Under the pieces are notes generated by a model. That model saw only the letters and a program-made list of their open reading frames with translations. It searched no databases and was not told where the DNA came from. The translations under genes were made by a program, and so were the position numbers. From Bacteroidales bacterium (GTDB lineage: Bacteria > Bacteroidota > Bacteroidia > Bacteroidales > JAGONC01): DNA of 48,555 bases. The stretch is taken from NCBI GenBank assembly GCA_023133655.1, contig JAGLWB010000126.1, forward strand, positions 1-48,555, read 5' to 3'. Shown here piece by piece: positions 37,648-47,854 of this stretch; the first letter of the stretch is position 1, and each line of letters starts with the position of its first letter.

Positions 37648-38100
37648 ATGAAGGATATAGATAATGAAAAGGCAACCCTGGAATCAGTGAGGGAAATATT
37701 TACCGACTATCTTGAAAAAAATGGTCATAGAAAAACGCCTGAACGATACACTATCTTAAAAGAAATATATGCTACGGTAGGTCATTTTGATATTGAAACT
37801 TTGTATATCAGGATGAAGAACAATAAGTACAGGGTTAGCAGGGCTACATTGTACAACACAATCGAACTTTTATTGAACTGCAAACTTGTTACTAAGCATC
37901 AATTTGGTCACAATTCGGCAGAGTTTGAGCGAGCGTATAAATTTAGCAAGCATGATCACTTCATTGATATTGCGAGCGGAGAGGTTATGGAGTTTTATGA
38001 TTCCAGGATCACGGAAATAAGAAAATACGTTGAAGAAACCTTAAATGTGGAAGTATCACATCATTCTTTAACATTTTACGGAAAGTTAAAAGATAATTAG
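37648..38100 (+). CDS. Fur family transcriptional regulator, cysteine-poor
   Basis: '[32 protein letters not shown]...[19 protein letters not shown]' winged helix; '[16 protein letters not shown]' in place of the usual CxxC segment. Confidence 0.88.
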   Translation: MKDIDNEKATLESVREIFTDYLEKNGHRKTPERYTILKEIYATVGHFDIETLYIRMKNNKYRVSRATLYNTIELLLNCKLVTKHQFGHNSAEFERAYKFSKHDHFIDIASGEVMEFYDSRITEIRKYVEETLNVEVSHHSLTFYGKLKDN

Positions 38101-38122
38101 CCCTGATTGCAGGCATTTTATT

Positions 38123-39424
38123 ATGAAAATTGATGTTTTATTAGGCCTTCAATGGGGAGATGAAGGAAAAGGTAAGATAGTAGATGTTTTAACACCTAAT
38201 TATAATATTATTACCCGGTTTCAAGGCGGCGCTAATGCCGGGCATACACTTGAAATTGGTGGAGATAAACATATTCTTCATTTAATCCCCTCCGGAATAT
38301 TTCACAGCGACACTGTTAATGTTATTGGCAACGGGGTGATTATCGATCCTTACATTTTGAACAAAGAGATTGATAACCTAAGGTTGAAAAAGGTTAATGC
38401 ATTTCAAAATCTATTGGTTTCAAAAAAGGCACATTTAATCTTACCTACTCATCGCTTGCTGGATGCTGTTTATGAGCGGGCTAAAGGAAAATTAAAAATC
38501 GGATCAACATTGAAAGGCATTGGGCCCACCTATACCGACAAGGTTGGAAGGAATGGAATTCGCCTTGGTAATATTACTAACCGTAAATTTATTGATAAGT
38601 ATAATTTGCTAAAAGAAAAACACTTACGTATTCTGGAATCATATAAATGGGATGAGAAAGATTTTTTGATTGAAGGATTGTCGTTTAGCGATTACGAGAA
38701 AAGTTGGTTTGCCGCTGTTGAAAATCTGAAATCGCTAAAGTTAATTGATAGCGAGTATTTTATTGACCAAAGCCTTGTTGACCATCAGCGCATTTTAGCG
38801 GAAGGAGCACAAGGTACTTTGCTGGATGTGGATTTTGGTTCATATCCTTTTGTGACTTCAAGCAACACTACATGCTCGGGTGTTTGTTCAGGGCTAGGAG
38901 TAGCCCCAAATCGTATTGGGAAGGTTTATGGTATCGTTAAGGCGTATTGTACCCGGGTTGGAAGCGGGCCGTTTCCAACAGAACTTTTTGATACAACAGG
39001 TGAGAGACTTAGGGATAATGGCAAGGAATTTGGCTCAACAACAGGTAGGCCCAGGCGATGTGGCTGGCTCGATCTGGTAGCACTTAAATATGCAATAATG
39101 CTTAATGGAGTCTCAAGCCTTGTGATGACAAAAGCTGACGTATTAAGTGGGTTTGATACGATAAAGGTTTGTATTCACTATAAGGTAAATGGAGAAATCA
39201 TTAATTACCTTCCTTTTGAAATAATGAATGAAGATATCGAACCGGTTTATCATGAGTTAAAAGGATGGGAGGCAGATATTTCTAACTTAACCTCTTTGGA
39301 TGAATTACCACAGGAGTTTAATGACTATATGCGATTTATTGAAGATTTTGTCGGTGTTCCTTTTGATATTGTTTCTATCGGTCCCGGGAGGGAACAAACG
39401 CTAATGATCAATAAAAACCTATAA
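38123..39424 (+). CDS. purA: Adenylosuccinate synthase
   Basis: '[22 protein letters not shown]', '[14 protein letters not shown]', '[23 protein letters not shown]'. Confidence 0.98.
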   Translation: MKIDVLLGLQWGDEGKGKIVDVLTPNYNIITRFQGGANAGHTLEIGGDKHILHLIPSGIFHSDTVNVIGNGVIIDPYILNKEIDNLRLKKVNAFQNLLVSKKAHLILPTHRLLDAVYERAKGKLKIGSTLKGIGPTYTDKVGRNGIRLGNITNRKFIDKYNLLKEKHLRILESYKWDEKDFLIEGLSFSDYEKSWFAAVENLKSLKLIDSEYFIDQSLVDHQRILAEGAQGTLLDVDFGSYPFVTSSNTTCSGVCSGLGVAPNRIGKVYGIVKAYCTRVGSGPFPTELFDTTGERLRDNGKEFGSTTGRPRRCGWLDLVALKYAIMLNGVSSLVMTKADVLSGFDTIKVCIHYKVNGEIINYLPFEIMNEDIEPVYHELKGWEADISNLTSLDELPQEFNDYMRFIEDFVGVPFDIVSIGPGREQTLMINKNL

Positions 39425-42403
39425 TTTTCTTTTTATTTCAATTATTTCGTAACCTTCTACAATATCACCCACTTTTATATCATTAAAGTTTTCAATATTT
39501 AAACCACACTCATATCCGGTAGCTACCTCTTTAACATCATCTTTAAACCGTTTCAGGGAACCAAGCAGGCCAGTATAAACCACAATGCCATCGCGGATGA
39601 CGCGTACTTTCGTGTTTCGTGTCACCTTTCCATCCAACACATAACATCCGGCAATAGTACCTACTTTGGTTATCTTAAATATTTCACGCACTTCAATATT
39701 ACAGAGAATTTTTTCTTCAGTGTCGGGTGATAACATACCTTCGATTGCGTCTTTAATCTCATTGATTGCGGTATAAATAATTGAGTAGAGCCTTATATCA
39801 ATCTGCTCTTTTTCTGCAAGTTTTTGGGTGCCAAGCGATGGACGAATCTGGAAACCAATAATAATAGCATCTGATGCAGAAGCCAGCATAACATCCGATT
39901 CGGTTACTTGACCTACTGATTTGTGAATGATGTTAACCTGAACCTCTTCAGTTGACAATTTTAACAAAGCATCTGACAATGCTTCGACTGAACCGTCAAC
40001 ATCACCTTTCACGATAATGTTCAGCTCTTTAAAGTCACCAATGGCTATACGTCTGCCAATCTCATCAAGCGTAATATGTTTTTGAGTTCTCAAGCCTTGT
40101 TCACGCTGTAACTGAAGGCGTTTTGATGCAATGTTTTTCACTTCTCTTTCATCAGCTATTACATTAAAAAGATCGCCAGCGAGCGGGGCGCTATTTAATC
40201 CCAGGAGCAAAACTGGTTGGGAAGGTCCGGCTTCCTTGACGGCCTGGTTACGTTCATTGTACAGTGCTTTCACCTTCCCGTATGCTGACCCGGCCAATAC
40301 CATGTCACCTACTCTAAGTGTTCCATTCTGAATTAGAATATTGGTTACGTAACCTCTGCCCTTATCAAGTGATGATTCAATAACAGTACCACGGGCTGGT
40401 TTTGAGGGGTTTCCTTTAAGCTCAAGCATTTCCGCTTCAAGAAGGATTTTTTCCAACAACAAATTAATGTTATCACCTTTTTTTGCTGATATTGACTGGG
40501 ATTGGAATTTTCCACCCCAATCTTCCACAAGGATATTCATTTTGGAAAGCCCCTCTAATATTTTATCAATATCTGCATTTGGCCTATCAATTTTATTAAT
40601 GGCAAAAATGAGAGGTACGCCTGCTGCCTGAGCATGGTTAATTGCCTCAACAGTTTGAGGCATAATTTTGTCATCAGCAGCAATTACAATAATTACTATG
40701 TCGGTCATTTTAGCACCACGGGCCCGCATTGCCGTAAATGCTTCATGTCCGGGAGTATCAAGGAAAGTGATACGTTTGTTATCTTTTAGTTCTACTTCAT
40801 ACGCTCCAATGTGCTGGGTAATGCCCCCCGATTCTCCTGCAATAACATTGGTATGACGAATGTAGTCAAGCAGAGAAGTTTTACCATGGTCAACATGTCC
40901 CATTACAGTTACAATTGGAGCCCTTTCCTCCATTCCTTCTGATGAATCCTCTTCGTCAATCTGATGAATAGCTTCCTGAACCTCAACACTAACAAAGTCT
41001 ATTTCATAACCAAATTCTTCAGCAACAAGAGCCAGGGTTTCGGCATCGAGGCGTTGATTTATAGAAACAAACATGCCAAGCGACATACAGGTTGCTATTA
41101 CTTCATTAACCTGTATATTCATCATCGATGCCAACTCGTTTGCCGTTACAAACTCTGTTGCTTTAATGACTTTCTTTTCCTGTTCAATTTTCTGTTGTTC
41201 TTCTTCCCGTTCTTTTTGCAGGTGTTCTCTTTTTAAACGGCGATGTTTAACAGATTTTGATTTTCCAGTAGAACTAAGTCTTTGTAACGTGTCTTTGATT
41301 TGCTTTTGAATTTCTTCCGCAGTCGGCTCGGGTTTTACAAAAAATCTTTGCTGTTTTCCTTTTGATTTTCCAGTTTGCAGCTTTGTTGTTTCTTTTGCGG
41401 GTTTGTTAGGTTTCCTAATCCGTCTTCTTTTCTTTTTCTTAGCTTTAATTTGTTCATCAGATGACGATGCAACCGGTTTCTTTTTTTCGGGTTTTACGAC
41501 TTTAGGTAACTCAATTGTGCCTACGATAGTAGGTCCACTGAGTTTCTCGGCATGTGCTTTAATAATTTCTTTTTCAACTGTTTTTTCCTTAGTATCCGGA
41601 ACAGGTGATTCTTTTTCTTTACTCTCAACTTCTTTCTTTGGTTTTTCAACGGGAGTTGGTTCAAGGGGTTTTTTTTCTACAGCTTTTTCTTCGTGGGTAA
41701 TTTCTTCTGTTTTTTCTTTTTCAGGTTCTTTGATGCCCTTCTTTTTTGTTACTTTCCTTGTAGGTTTCGTAGTTTTTTTAGTGACCTTTTTAGTTGTTTT
41801 TGGTTTTTCTATGATCTTCTCAAAGTCTATTTTACCAAGAATTTTAACCTCTGATTTCACTGAAGGTACTTCAGTCTCATCAGCAGTTGTTTCAACCGGA
41901 GATGGTTCTTTAGCTTCGCTTTTCAGTTTTTCTTTTTTTATCTCTGCAGCAGGCTTTTCTTCTATAGTTTTTTCCTTAGCCGGAGGAGTTTCTTCAGCCG
42001 GAGGAGTTTCCTCAGCCGGAGGAGCTTCCTTAACCGGAGGAGCTTCCTTTGAAGATTCAGCTCGAAAATCATCTTCATCAAAGCCAAAGGAAACACTTTT
42101 AATAATAAGATCTTCCTGAACCTTAGAGGTGTCAGGTTTATCTTCAGGGATTAATCTGTCGTCAATAGAAATGGTTTCATGATCGGTATAATCCAATCCG
42201 ATTTTCCTGGCTTCTTCTTTAACCGCTTTTTCAGATGCATATTCAGCAACCAGAATTTGATAGATATCATCCGATAATTTTGTATTCGGACTCTCTTTAA
42301 TATCATATCCCTTCTTTTTCAGGTATTCAACAATGGTATTTAGTCCAACATTGAACTCCCTTGCTGCCTTGCTTAATCTTATTGTTTTATTTGTTTCAGC
42401 CAT
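39419..42403 (-). CDS. infB: Translation initiation factor IF-2
   Basis: '[24 protein letters not shown]', '[20 protein letters not shown]', low-complexity K/E/P-rich N-terminal region. Confidence 0.98.
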   Translation of the reverse strand: MAETNKTIRLSKAAREFNVGLNTIVEYLKKKGYDIKESPNTKLSDDIYQILVAEYASEKAVKEEARKIGLDYTDHETISIDDRLIPEDKPDTSKVQEDLIIKSVSFGFDEDDFRAESSKEAPPVKEAPPAEETPPAEETPPAKEKTIEEKPAAEIKKEKLKSEAKEPSPVETTADETEVPSVKSEVKILGKIDFEKIIEKPKTTKKVTKKTTKPTRKVTKKKGIKEPEKEKTEEITHEEKAVEKKPLEPTPVEKPKKEVESKEKESPVPDTKEKTVEKEIIKAHAEKLSGPTIVGTIELPKVVKPEKKKPVASSSDEQIKAKKKKRRRIRKPNKPAKETTKLQTGKSKGKQQRFFVKPEPTAEEIQKQIKDTLQRLSSTGKSKSVKHRRLKREHLQKEREEEQQKIEQEKKVIKATEFVTANELASMMNIQVNEVIATCMSLGMFVSINQRLDAETLALVAEEFGYEIDFVSVEVQEAIHQIDEEDSSEGMEERAPIVTVMGHVDHGKTSLLDYIRHTNVIAGESGGITQHIGAYEVELKDNKRITFLDTPGHEAFTAMRARGAKMTDIVIIVIAADDKIMPQTVEAINHAQAAGVPLIFAINKIDRPNADIDKILEGLSKMNILVEDWGGKFQSQSISAKKGDNINLLLEKILLEAEMLELKGNPSKPARGTVIESSLDKGRGYVTNILIQNGTLRVGDMVLAGSAYGKVKALYNERNQAVKEAGPSQPVLLLGLNSAPLAGDLFNVIADEREVKNIASKRLQLQREQGLRTQKHITLDEIGRRIAIGDFKELNIIVKGDVDGSVEALSDALLKLSTEEVQVNIIHKSVGQVTESDVMLASASDAIIIGFQIRPSLGTQKLAEKEQIDIRLYSIIYTAINEIKDAIEGMLSPDTEEKILCNIEVREIFKITKVGTIAGCYVLDGKVTRNTKVRVIRDGIVVYTGLLGSLKRFKDDVKEVATGYECGLNIENFNDIKVGDIVEGYEIIEIKRKL
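41979..42050 (-). repeat. Four tandem 18-bp repeats within infB encoding (E[A/T]PP[A/V][E/K])4
   Basis: gccggaggagtttcttca / gccggaggagtttcctca / gccggaggagcttcctta / accggaggagcttccttt. Confidence 0.92.
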
Positions 42404-42517
42404 AATTTATAAATGACCCTTGTATTTTTATTTTGTAAAAATAAAATAATTTATAAAATAGTATACTGCCACGGGTCGTATTACTTTGCCTTTATGTATT
42501 TATATAAAGCCGAAATG

Positions 42518-43753
42518 TTACTCAAACTCAGCCTTTAATATTTTCATAACTTCTAAAATAGTAACTTCTTCCAGGTCAGTCCTTTTAACCAATTCTTCAA
42601 CAGAAAGTTCCAAAACACTTTTTGCAGTATCGCAGCCAATAGTATTTAATTCTTTAATTATCCATTGATCGATCTCATCAGCGAATTCAGTCAAATCAAC
42701 ATCCTCATTTTCAGAATCAGTATCTCTGTACACATCAATTTCATACCCGGTTAGTTTACCTGCCAGTTTAATATTATATCCTCCTTTGCCTATAGCAAGT
42801 GAAACCTGGTCGGGCTTCATATAGACATCGGCTTTTTTATTATCGTCATCTAATTGGATTGAAGAGATCTTAGCCGGGCTTAGTGACCTGGAAATGTAGA
42901 GGGATGAATTATTGGTGAAATTGATAACATCAATGTTTTCATTTTTAAGCTCTCTTACAATACCATGAATTCGTGAGCCTTTCATACCCACGCAAGCTCC
43001 AACAGGATCAATTCTGTCATCGTATGATTCAACAGAAATTTTTGCACGTTCGCCAGGGACGCGCACTATTTTTTTAATAGTTATTAACCCATCATAGACT
43101 TCGGGAACTTCCGATTCGAATAATCTTTCCAGGAAGATAGTTGAAGTACGGGAAAGAATGATATAAGGTGTGTTGTTTCTCATTTCTACCTTCGACACTA
43201 CGGCCCTGATGGTATCGCCTTTCCTGTAAAAATCTGAAGGGATCTGCTCGGATTTTGGCAAAATCAATTCAATATACTCATCATCGAGGATCAGAATTTC
43301 TTTTTTCCAAACCTGGTAAACCTCACCAGAAATAATCTCTCCAATTTTATCTTTATACTTTTTGTACACATTATCTTTTTCGTATTCCTGGATTTTAGCA
43401 ATCAGGTTTTGACGAACCGATAAAATTTCCCGGCGTCCGAAATCGCCCATTTTAATCTCTTCCGAAACATCTTCTCCGATTTCAAAGTCAGGTTCTATCT
43501 TTATGGCTTCAGTATACTCAATTTGTGTGTTATCATCTTCAACACCCCCATCTTCAACAATTTCTCTGTTTCGCCATATCTCCAGGTCACCTTTATCGAT
43601 GTTAACAATGATATCGAAATTCTCATCTGTGCCATATTTCCTTGCCAACATATGCCTGAAAACATCTTCCAGGATACGCATCATGGTTTCCCTTTCAATG
43701 TTTTTGAACTCCTTAAATTCTGAGAAAGTCTCAACTAAATTTATGTGGTCCAT
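42518..43753 (-). CDS. nusA: Transcription termination/antitermination factor NusA
   Basis: S1 and KH domains: 'DRIDPVGACVGMKGSRIHGIVRELKNENIDVI', 'VSLAIGKGGYNIKLAGKLTGYEIDV'; lies between infB and rimP. Confidence 0.97.
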   Translation of the reverse strand: MDHINLVETFSEFKEFKNIERETMMRILEDVFRHMLARKYGTDENFDIIVNIDKGDLEIWRNREIVEDGGVEDDNTQIEYTEAIKIEPDFEIGEDVSEEIKMGDFGRREILSVRQNLIAKIQEYEKDNVYKKYKDKIGEIISGEVYQVWKKEILILDDEYIELILPKSEQIPSDFYRKGDTIRAVVSKVEMRNNTPYIILSRTSTIFLERLFESEVPEVYDGLITIKKIVRVPGERAKISVESYDDRIDPVGACVGMKGSRIHGIVRELKNENIDVINFTNNSSLYISRSLSPAKISSIQLDDDNKKADVYMKPDQVSLAIGKGGYNIKLAGKLTGYEIDVYRDTDSENEDVDLTEFADEIDQWIIKELNTIGCDTAKSVLELSVEELVKRTDLEEVTILEVMKILKAEFE

Positions 43754-43779
43754 TTTTAATAATGTATTTAATCGATTAA

Positions 43780-44238
43780 TTATTTAAATGTTACTACACC
43801 TTTGGTTTCCTTTACCTGACTGAAAGCAAATGTGCGTGGTTGATCCATTTTTTGTTTGTTTGTTTGTTTTCCTGGTTGTTCAGGTTTTACAACAAATTCA
43901 TCATTTGAAACTTGTACGAGCCTTCCGGTATATTGCTCCCCATCATTTAAGTCAACCTTTACAAGTTTTCCAATATTTTTTTTATATTGTCTGATTAGCT
44001 TATAAGGTTGGTCAATTCCATAGGAAGAAACCCTCAATTCAAAGTCTTCTTTGTCTCTGTCAAGGTTCGATTCGATATGTTTGCTAACTTTAACACAATC
44101 GGTTATCGTAATTGCCTTATCACTATCCAGGTACACGAAAATTTTATTTCCTGGTTTGATGGTAAATTCCACCAGAAACCTATCACCATCATTAAGATAG
44201 TCATCGACAAGATTTTGTATTGTAATTGGCTCAATCAT
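43780..44238 (-). CDS. rimP: Ribosome maturation factor RimP
   Basis: 'ITDCVKVSKHIESNLDRDKEDFELRVSSYGIDQPYKLIRQYKKNIGKLVKVDL'; upstream of nusA. Confidence 0.95.
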   Translation of the reverse strand: MIEPITIQNLVDDYLNDGDRFLVEFTIKPGNKIFVYLDSDKAITITDCVKVSKHIESNLDRDKEDFELRVSSYGIDQPYKLIRQYKKNIGKLVKVDLNDGEQYTGRLVQVSNDEFVVKPEQPGKQTNKQKMDQPRTFAFSQVKETKGVVTFK

Positions 44239-44267
44239 TTTTTAGTTACATCATGCTCCAACAAAAT

Positions 44268-44285
44268 AGGGGACTTATGTCCCCT
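44268..44285 (-). terminator. Hairpin AGGGGAC-ATAA-GTCCCCT with short downstream U-tract, between tRNA-Gln and rimP
   Basis: 7-bp perfect stem, 4-nt loop, followed on the minus strand by ATTTTG. Confidence 0.5.
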
Positions 44286-44329
44286 CACATCCAATTCTTC
44301 TTACTGCCTTTAAAAAAGTTTAAAATAAG

Positions 44330-44402
44330 TTGTCCGACCAGGGCTCGAACCTGGACTCTTCTGAACCAAAATCAGACGTGTTGCCAGTTACACCATCGGA
44401 CA
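44330..44402 (-). tRNA. tRNA-Gln (anticodon TTG)
   Basis: Minus strand TGTCCGATGGTGTAACTGGCAACACGTCTGATTTTGGTTCAGAAGAGTCCAGGTTCGAGCCCTGGTCGGACAA: 7-bp acceptor stem, TCTGA-TTTTGGT-TCAGA anticodon arm, GGTTCGAGCC T-loop. Confidence 0.95.
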
Positions 44403-44630
44403 AACTATCTTTTTAAAGGACTGCAAAATTACATTTTTTTTTTGTTTATAAAAGTTTTTTTGCAATTTTTAGAGAAATTCCTAATAGGTTTGGCAAAATC
44501 AATGCAGATTCAAGTATGGTTTTGATGAATATTTTTGTTTTTTTAACATGGCAAATCAATTGGAATCGAGTAATTTTTATAAATTCGCCTAAAATTTTAC
44601 ATTCCTGTAAATAAAAACCGATTGCAACAA

Positions 44631-47600
44631 ATGAAAAAATTTAACCTTATTAATAAAATTTCTGGCTGGGGTGTCTTTGTGATTGCCACTATTGTTTATT
44701 TAATGACTGTTGAGCCAACAGCCAGTTGGTGGGATTGTGGTGAGTATATTGCTACTGCTTATAAGTTACAGGTTGGCCATCCTCCGGGGGCACCTTTATT
44801 TCAGATATTAGGACGTTTTTTCTCTATGTTTGCTTTTGGAGATACAACCAGGGTTGCCCTTATGGTGAATATCATGTCAGTTTTGTCAAGTAGTTTTACC
44901 ATACTTTTCTTGTTTTGGACCATAACAGCCCTTGCCCGAAAAATTGCTTTTACTGATAATCAGGTCACCAATGGTAAAATTTATACTATTATTGGAGGCG
45001 GGCTGGTTGGAGCCCTGGCTTATACTTTTTCTGATTCGTTTTGGTTTTCGGCTGTTGAAGGTGAGGTGTATGCCATGTCTTCCTTTTTTACCGCACTTGT
45101 TTTCTGGGCAATTTTGAAATGGGAGCAGGTTGCTGATGAAGACCATGCTTTCAGATGGATCATATTTATTGCTTTTATGGTTGGTCTTTCCATTGGGGTT
45201 CATCTTCTGAACCTCCTGGCTATTCCTGCAATCGCATTTATTTTTTATTTTAAGAGGTATAAGCTTAGTATTAATGGAATAATTAAGACCGGAATTGTTT
45301 CAATTCTTTTACTTGTCTTCATTATGTATGGAATTATTCCTGAAATTGTAAATCTTTTTGCAAAGACCGAATTACTTTTTGTTAATTCTTTTGGACTTCC
45401 TTTTAATTCCGGTACAATTTTCTTCGCCCTGGTAATGATTGGTTTGATTACAACCGGAATTATGTATACAACAAAAGTGGAAACAAGCAAACCTTTAAAG
45501 GCATCATTTAGTATATTGTTGGTTCTAATGATTATCCTTATTCTTATTGGTAGCAGTTCAACCGGTAGTTTTATCTTCCGATTTATTGTTAGTGGTGTGG
45601 TTTTGGTTCTCCTTTATTTGATCAGGAATAAGAAAGCATTACTTAACACCGTGATTTTAAGTTTTGCTTTTATTCTGATTGGATACTCTTCGTTCCTGTT
45701 GATTATTATCAGAGCCAATGCCAATACACCTATAAATGAAAATAACCCAAGCGATGCGATTTCATTGTTATCATATTTGAATAGAGAACAATATGGTTCC
45801 TGGCCCATCTTTTCCGGCCAATATTACAATTCTCCTCTGGATCCCACTAATCCTTATAAAGATGGCAATCCTGTTTTTTTAAGAGATACGGAAAAGGGAA
45901 AATATGTGATTACTGATGACCGCAAATCCACGATCCCTAATTATGATTCCCGGTTTACCACGATTTTTCCCAGAATGTGGAGCGATCAGAAAGAGATACA
46001 TATCAACGCATACAAACAATGGGGAAAGGTTAAAGGAACACCAATCAGATATACGCGAAGGGATGGGACAGCGGAGGTGATTAATAAACCAACGTTTTCA
46101 GAAAATTTACGATTTTTCTTCAAGTATCAACTTGGGCATATGTATTGGCGTTATTTTCTTTGGAATTTTGTCGGACGGCAGAATGACGTTGAAGGCCATG
46201 GTGGGATAGAGCATGGTAACTGGTTAAGTGGGACTGGTTTTCTCGATAATGGGCGCCTTGGCGATCAGGAGTATTTCCCGGCAAGTAAACAGAGTCCTGC
46301 GAGAAATAAATTTTATGCACTGCCATTAATCCTTGGTTTGGTTGGGTTATTATACCTTTTGAACAAAGACTATAAAAGTTGGGCTGTTGTGGCATTATTG
46401 TTTTTATTTACCGGCATGGCTATTACGGTTTTCCTTAATCAGTATCCTTACCAGCCACGTGAACGTGATTATGCTTATGCCGGGTCGTTTTATGCATATG
46501 CCATTTGGATCGGCATAGGTGTGATTGCTATTACCGACTTTTTAACCCGGGTGATGAATCGAAAAATTTCTGCTGTTTTTGTGACCATAATATGCCTGGT
46601 TCTGGTGCCCGGTATTATGGCTCAACAGGGGTGGGATGATCACAACCGGTCAAATAAATATGCTGCACGCGATTTTGCTGCCAATTACCTGAATTCATGT
46701 GCACCTAATGCCATACTGATAACAAACGGCGATAATGATACATTCCCTTTGTGGTATGCCCAGGAAGTAGAGGGTATTCGCACGGATGTGAGGGTGGTTA
46801 ATTTTATGCTTGCTTCAGGCGATTGGTATGTACATCAACTTGGAAAAAAAATATATGATGCCGAACCATTACCTTTCACCCTGAAGCCCGCACAATACAA
46901 CAAAGGTGTAAACCAAATAATACCATATTTTGAGGAGAAGTCTATTACAGGAAATGTGGAACTCAAGCGGGTGATAGACTTTATTGCCAGCGATAATAAA
47001 AGTACGAAACTCCCTTTACAGAGCGGAAACTGGGTAAATTATTTCCCGACAAAAAAGGTAAAATTAACTGTTGATTCTGCTAAGGCCATTCAAAACGGAA
47101 TTGTCCCTGAATGGCTTGCCGGTCAGATTGAACCTGTTATCACATGGAATATCAAACCAAATTACCTGTATAAAAATGACCTGATGTTTCTTGATTTTTT
47201 AGCTACTAACGATTGGAAGCGCCCTGTTTATTTTGCCAACCCCAATAGCATTAATCATGTTTTTGATGTGGGTAAATATTGTCACCTGGAAGGCTTTGTT
47301 TATAGATTTATGCCAGTAAAGGCGAAATATTATATAAATGGCCTTGGCGGATTATCAACTGATGCGACCTATGATATCCTGATGAACAAGTGCCAGTGGG
47401 GGAACCTTAACGATCCATCTGTTTATGTAGATAGGGAGAGTTACCGCAATGTAACTATTCCCCGGCAAAATTTTATGAGATTATCTCAGGCATTGCTTCA
47501 AGAACAAAAGATAGATTCGGCCGTGGCGGTAGCTGACAGATGCCAACAGGTTTTCCCAAATGAGAAGATCACTTATGATGTTTATATGTGGCCATTTGTT

Positions 47601-47852
47601 GAGGTTTATTACAAGGCTGGTCAAATTGAGAAAGCCAATCAATTGACCTCCCAACTGGTGGAAAATTTTGAAGAAGATATAATTTATTATAATAGTCTGA
47701 AAGATCAATTCGCAGAATATTATGCTGAAGACCATCAAAGGGCCTTTGCATTACTGCAACAACTATCAACACTTGCAGTCAGGAATAAACAAACGGATTT
47801 GGCTGATCGAATTAATGAAATAATCGATTATCAGTTTCAGCAGATGCAATAA
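44631..47852 (+). CDS. DUF2723 family multi-TM glycosyltransferase-like protein
   Basis: 'TVEPTASWWDCGEYIATAYKLQVGHPPGAPLFQILGRFFSMFA' N-terminal signature. Track start 44622 is TTG; ATG at 44631. Confidence 0.9.
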   Translation: MKKFNLINKISGWGVFVIATIVYLMTVEPTASWWDCGEYIATAYKLQVGHPPGAPLFQILGRFFSMFAFGDTTRVALMVNIMSVLSSSFTILFLFWTITALARKIAFTDNQVTNGKIYTIIGGGLVGALAYTFSDSFWFSAVEGEVYAMSSFFTALVFWAILKWEQVADEDHAFRWIIFIAFMVGLSIGVHLLNLLAIPAIAFIFYFKRYKLSINGIIKTGIVSILLLVFIMYGIIPEIVNLFAKTELLFVNSFGLPFNSGTIFFALVMIGLITTGIMYTTKVETSKPLKASFSILLVLMIILILIGSSSTGSFIFRFIVSGVVLVLLYLIRNKKALLNTVILSFAFILIGYSSFLLIIIRANANTPINENNPSDAISLLSYLNREQYGSWPIFSGQYYNSPLDPTNPYKDGNPVFLRDTEKGKYVITDDRKSTIPNYDSRFTTIFPRMWSDQKEIHINAYKQWGKVKGTPIRYTRRDGTAEVINKPTFSENLRFFFKYQLGHMYWRYFLWNFVGRQNDVEGHGGIEHGNWLSGTGFLDNGRLGDQEYFPASKQSPARNKFYALPLILGLVGLLYLLNKDYKSWAVVALLFLFTGMAITVFLNQYPYQPRERDYAYAGSFYAYAIWIGIGVIAITDFLTRVMNRKISAVFVTIICLVLVPGIMAQQGWDDHNRSNKYAARDFAANYLNSCAPNAILITNGDNDTFPLWYAQEVEGIRTDVRVVNFMLASGDWYVHQLGKKIYDAEPLPFTLKPAQYNKGVNQIIPYFEEKSITGNVELKRVIDFIASDNKSTKLPLQSGNWVNYFPTKKVKLTVDSAKAIQNGIVPEWLAGQIEPVITWNIKPNYLYKNDLMFLDFLATNDWKRPVYFANPNSINHVFDVGKYCHLEGFVYRFMPVKAKYYINGLGGLSTDATYDILMNKCQWGNLNDPSVYVDRESYRNVTIPRQNFMRLSQALLQEQKIDSAVAVADRCQQVFPNEKITYDVYMWPFVEVYYKAGQIEKANQLTSQLVENFEEDIIYYNSLKDQFAEYYAEDHQRAFALLQQLSTLAVRNKQTDLADRINEIIDYQFQQMQ

Positions 47853-47854
47853 TC

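Noticed and set aside
41403-42119. 238-aa + strand ORF antisense to infB
   Set aside because: Mirror of the low-complexity Lys/Glu/Pro region of infB; Ser/Phe/Gly-rich nonsense composition with no signal peptide or domain.
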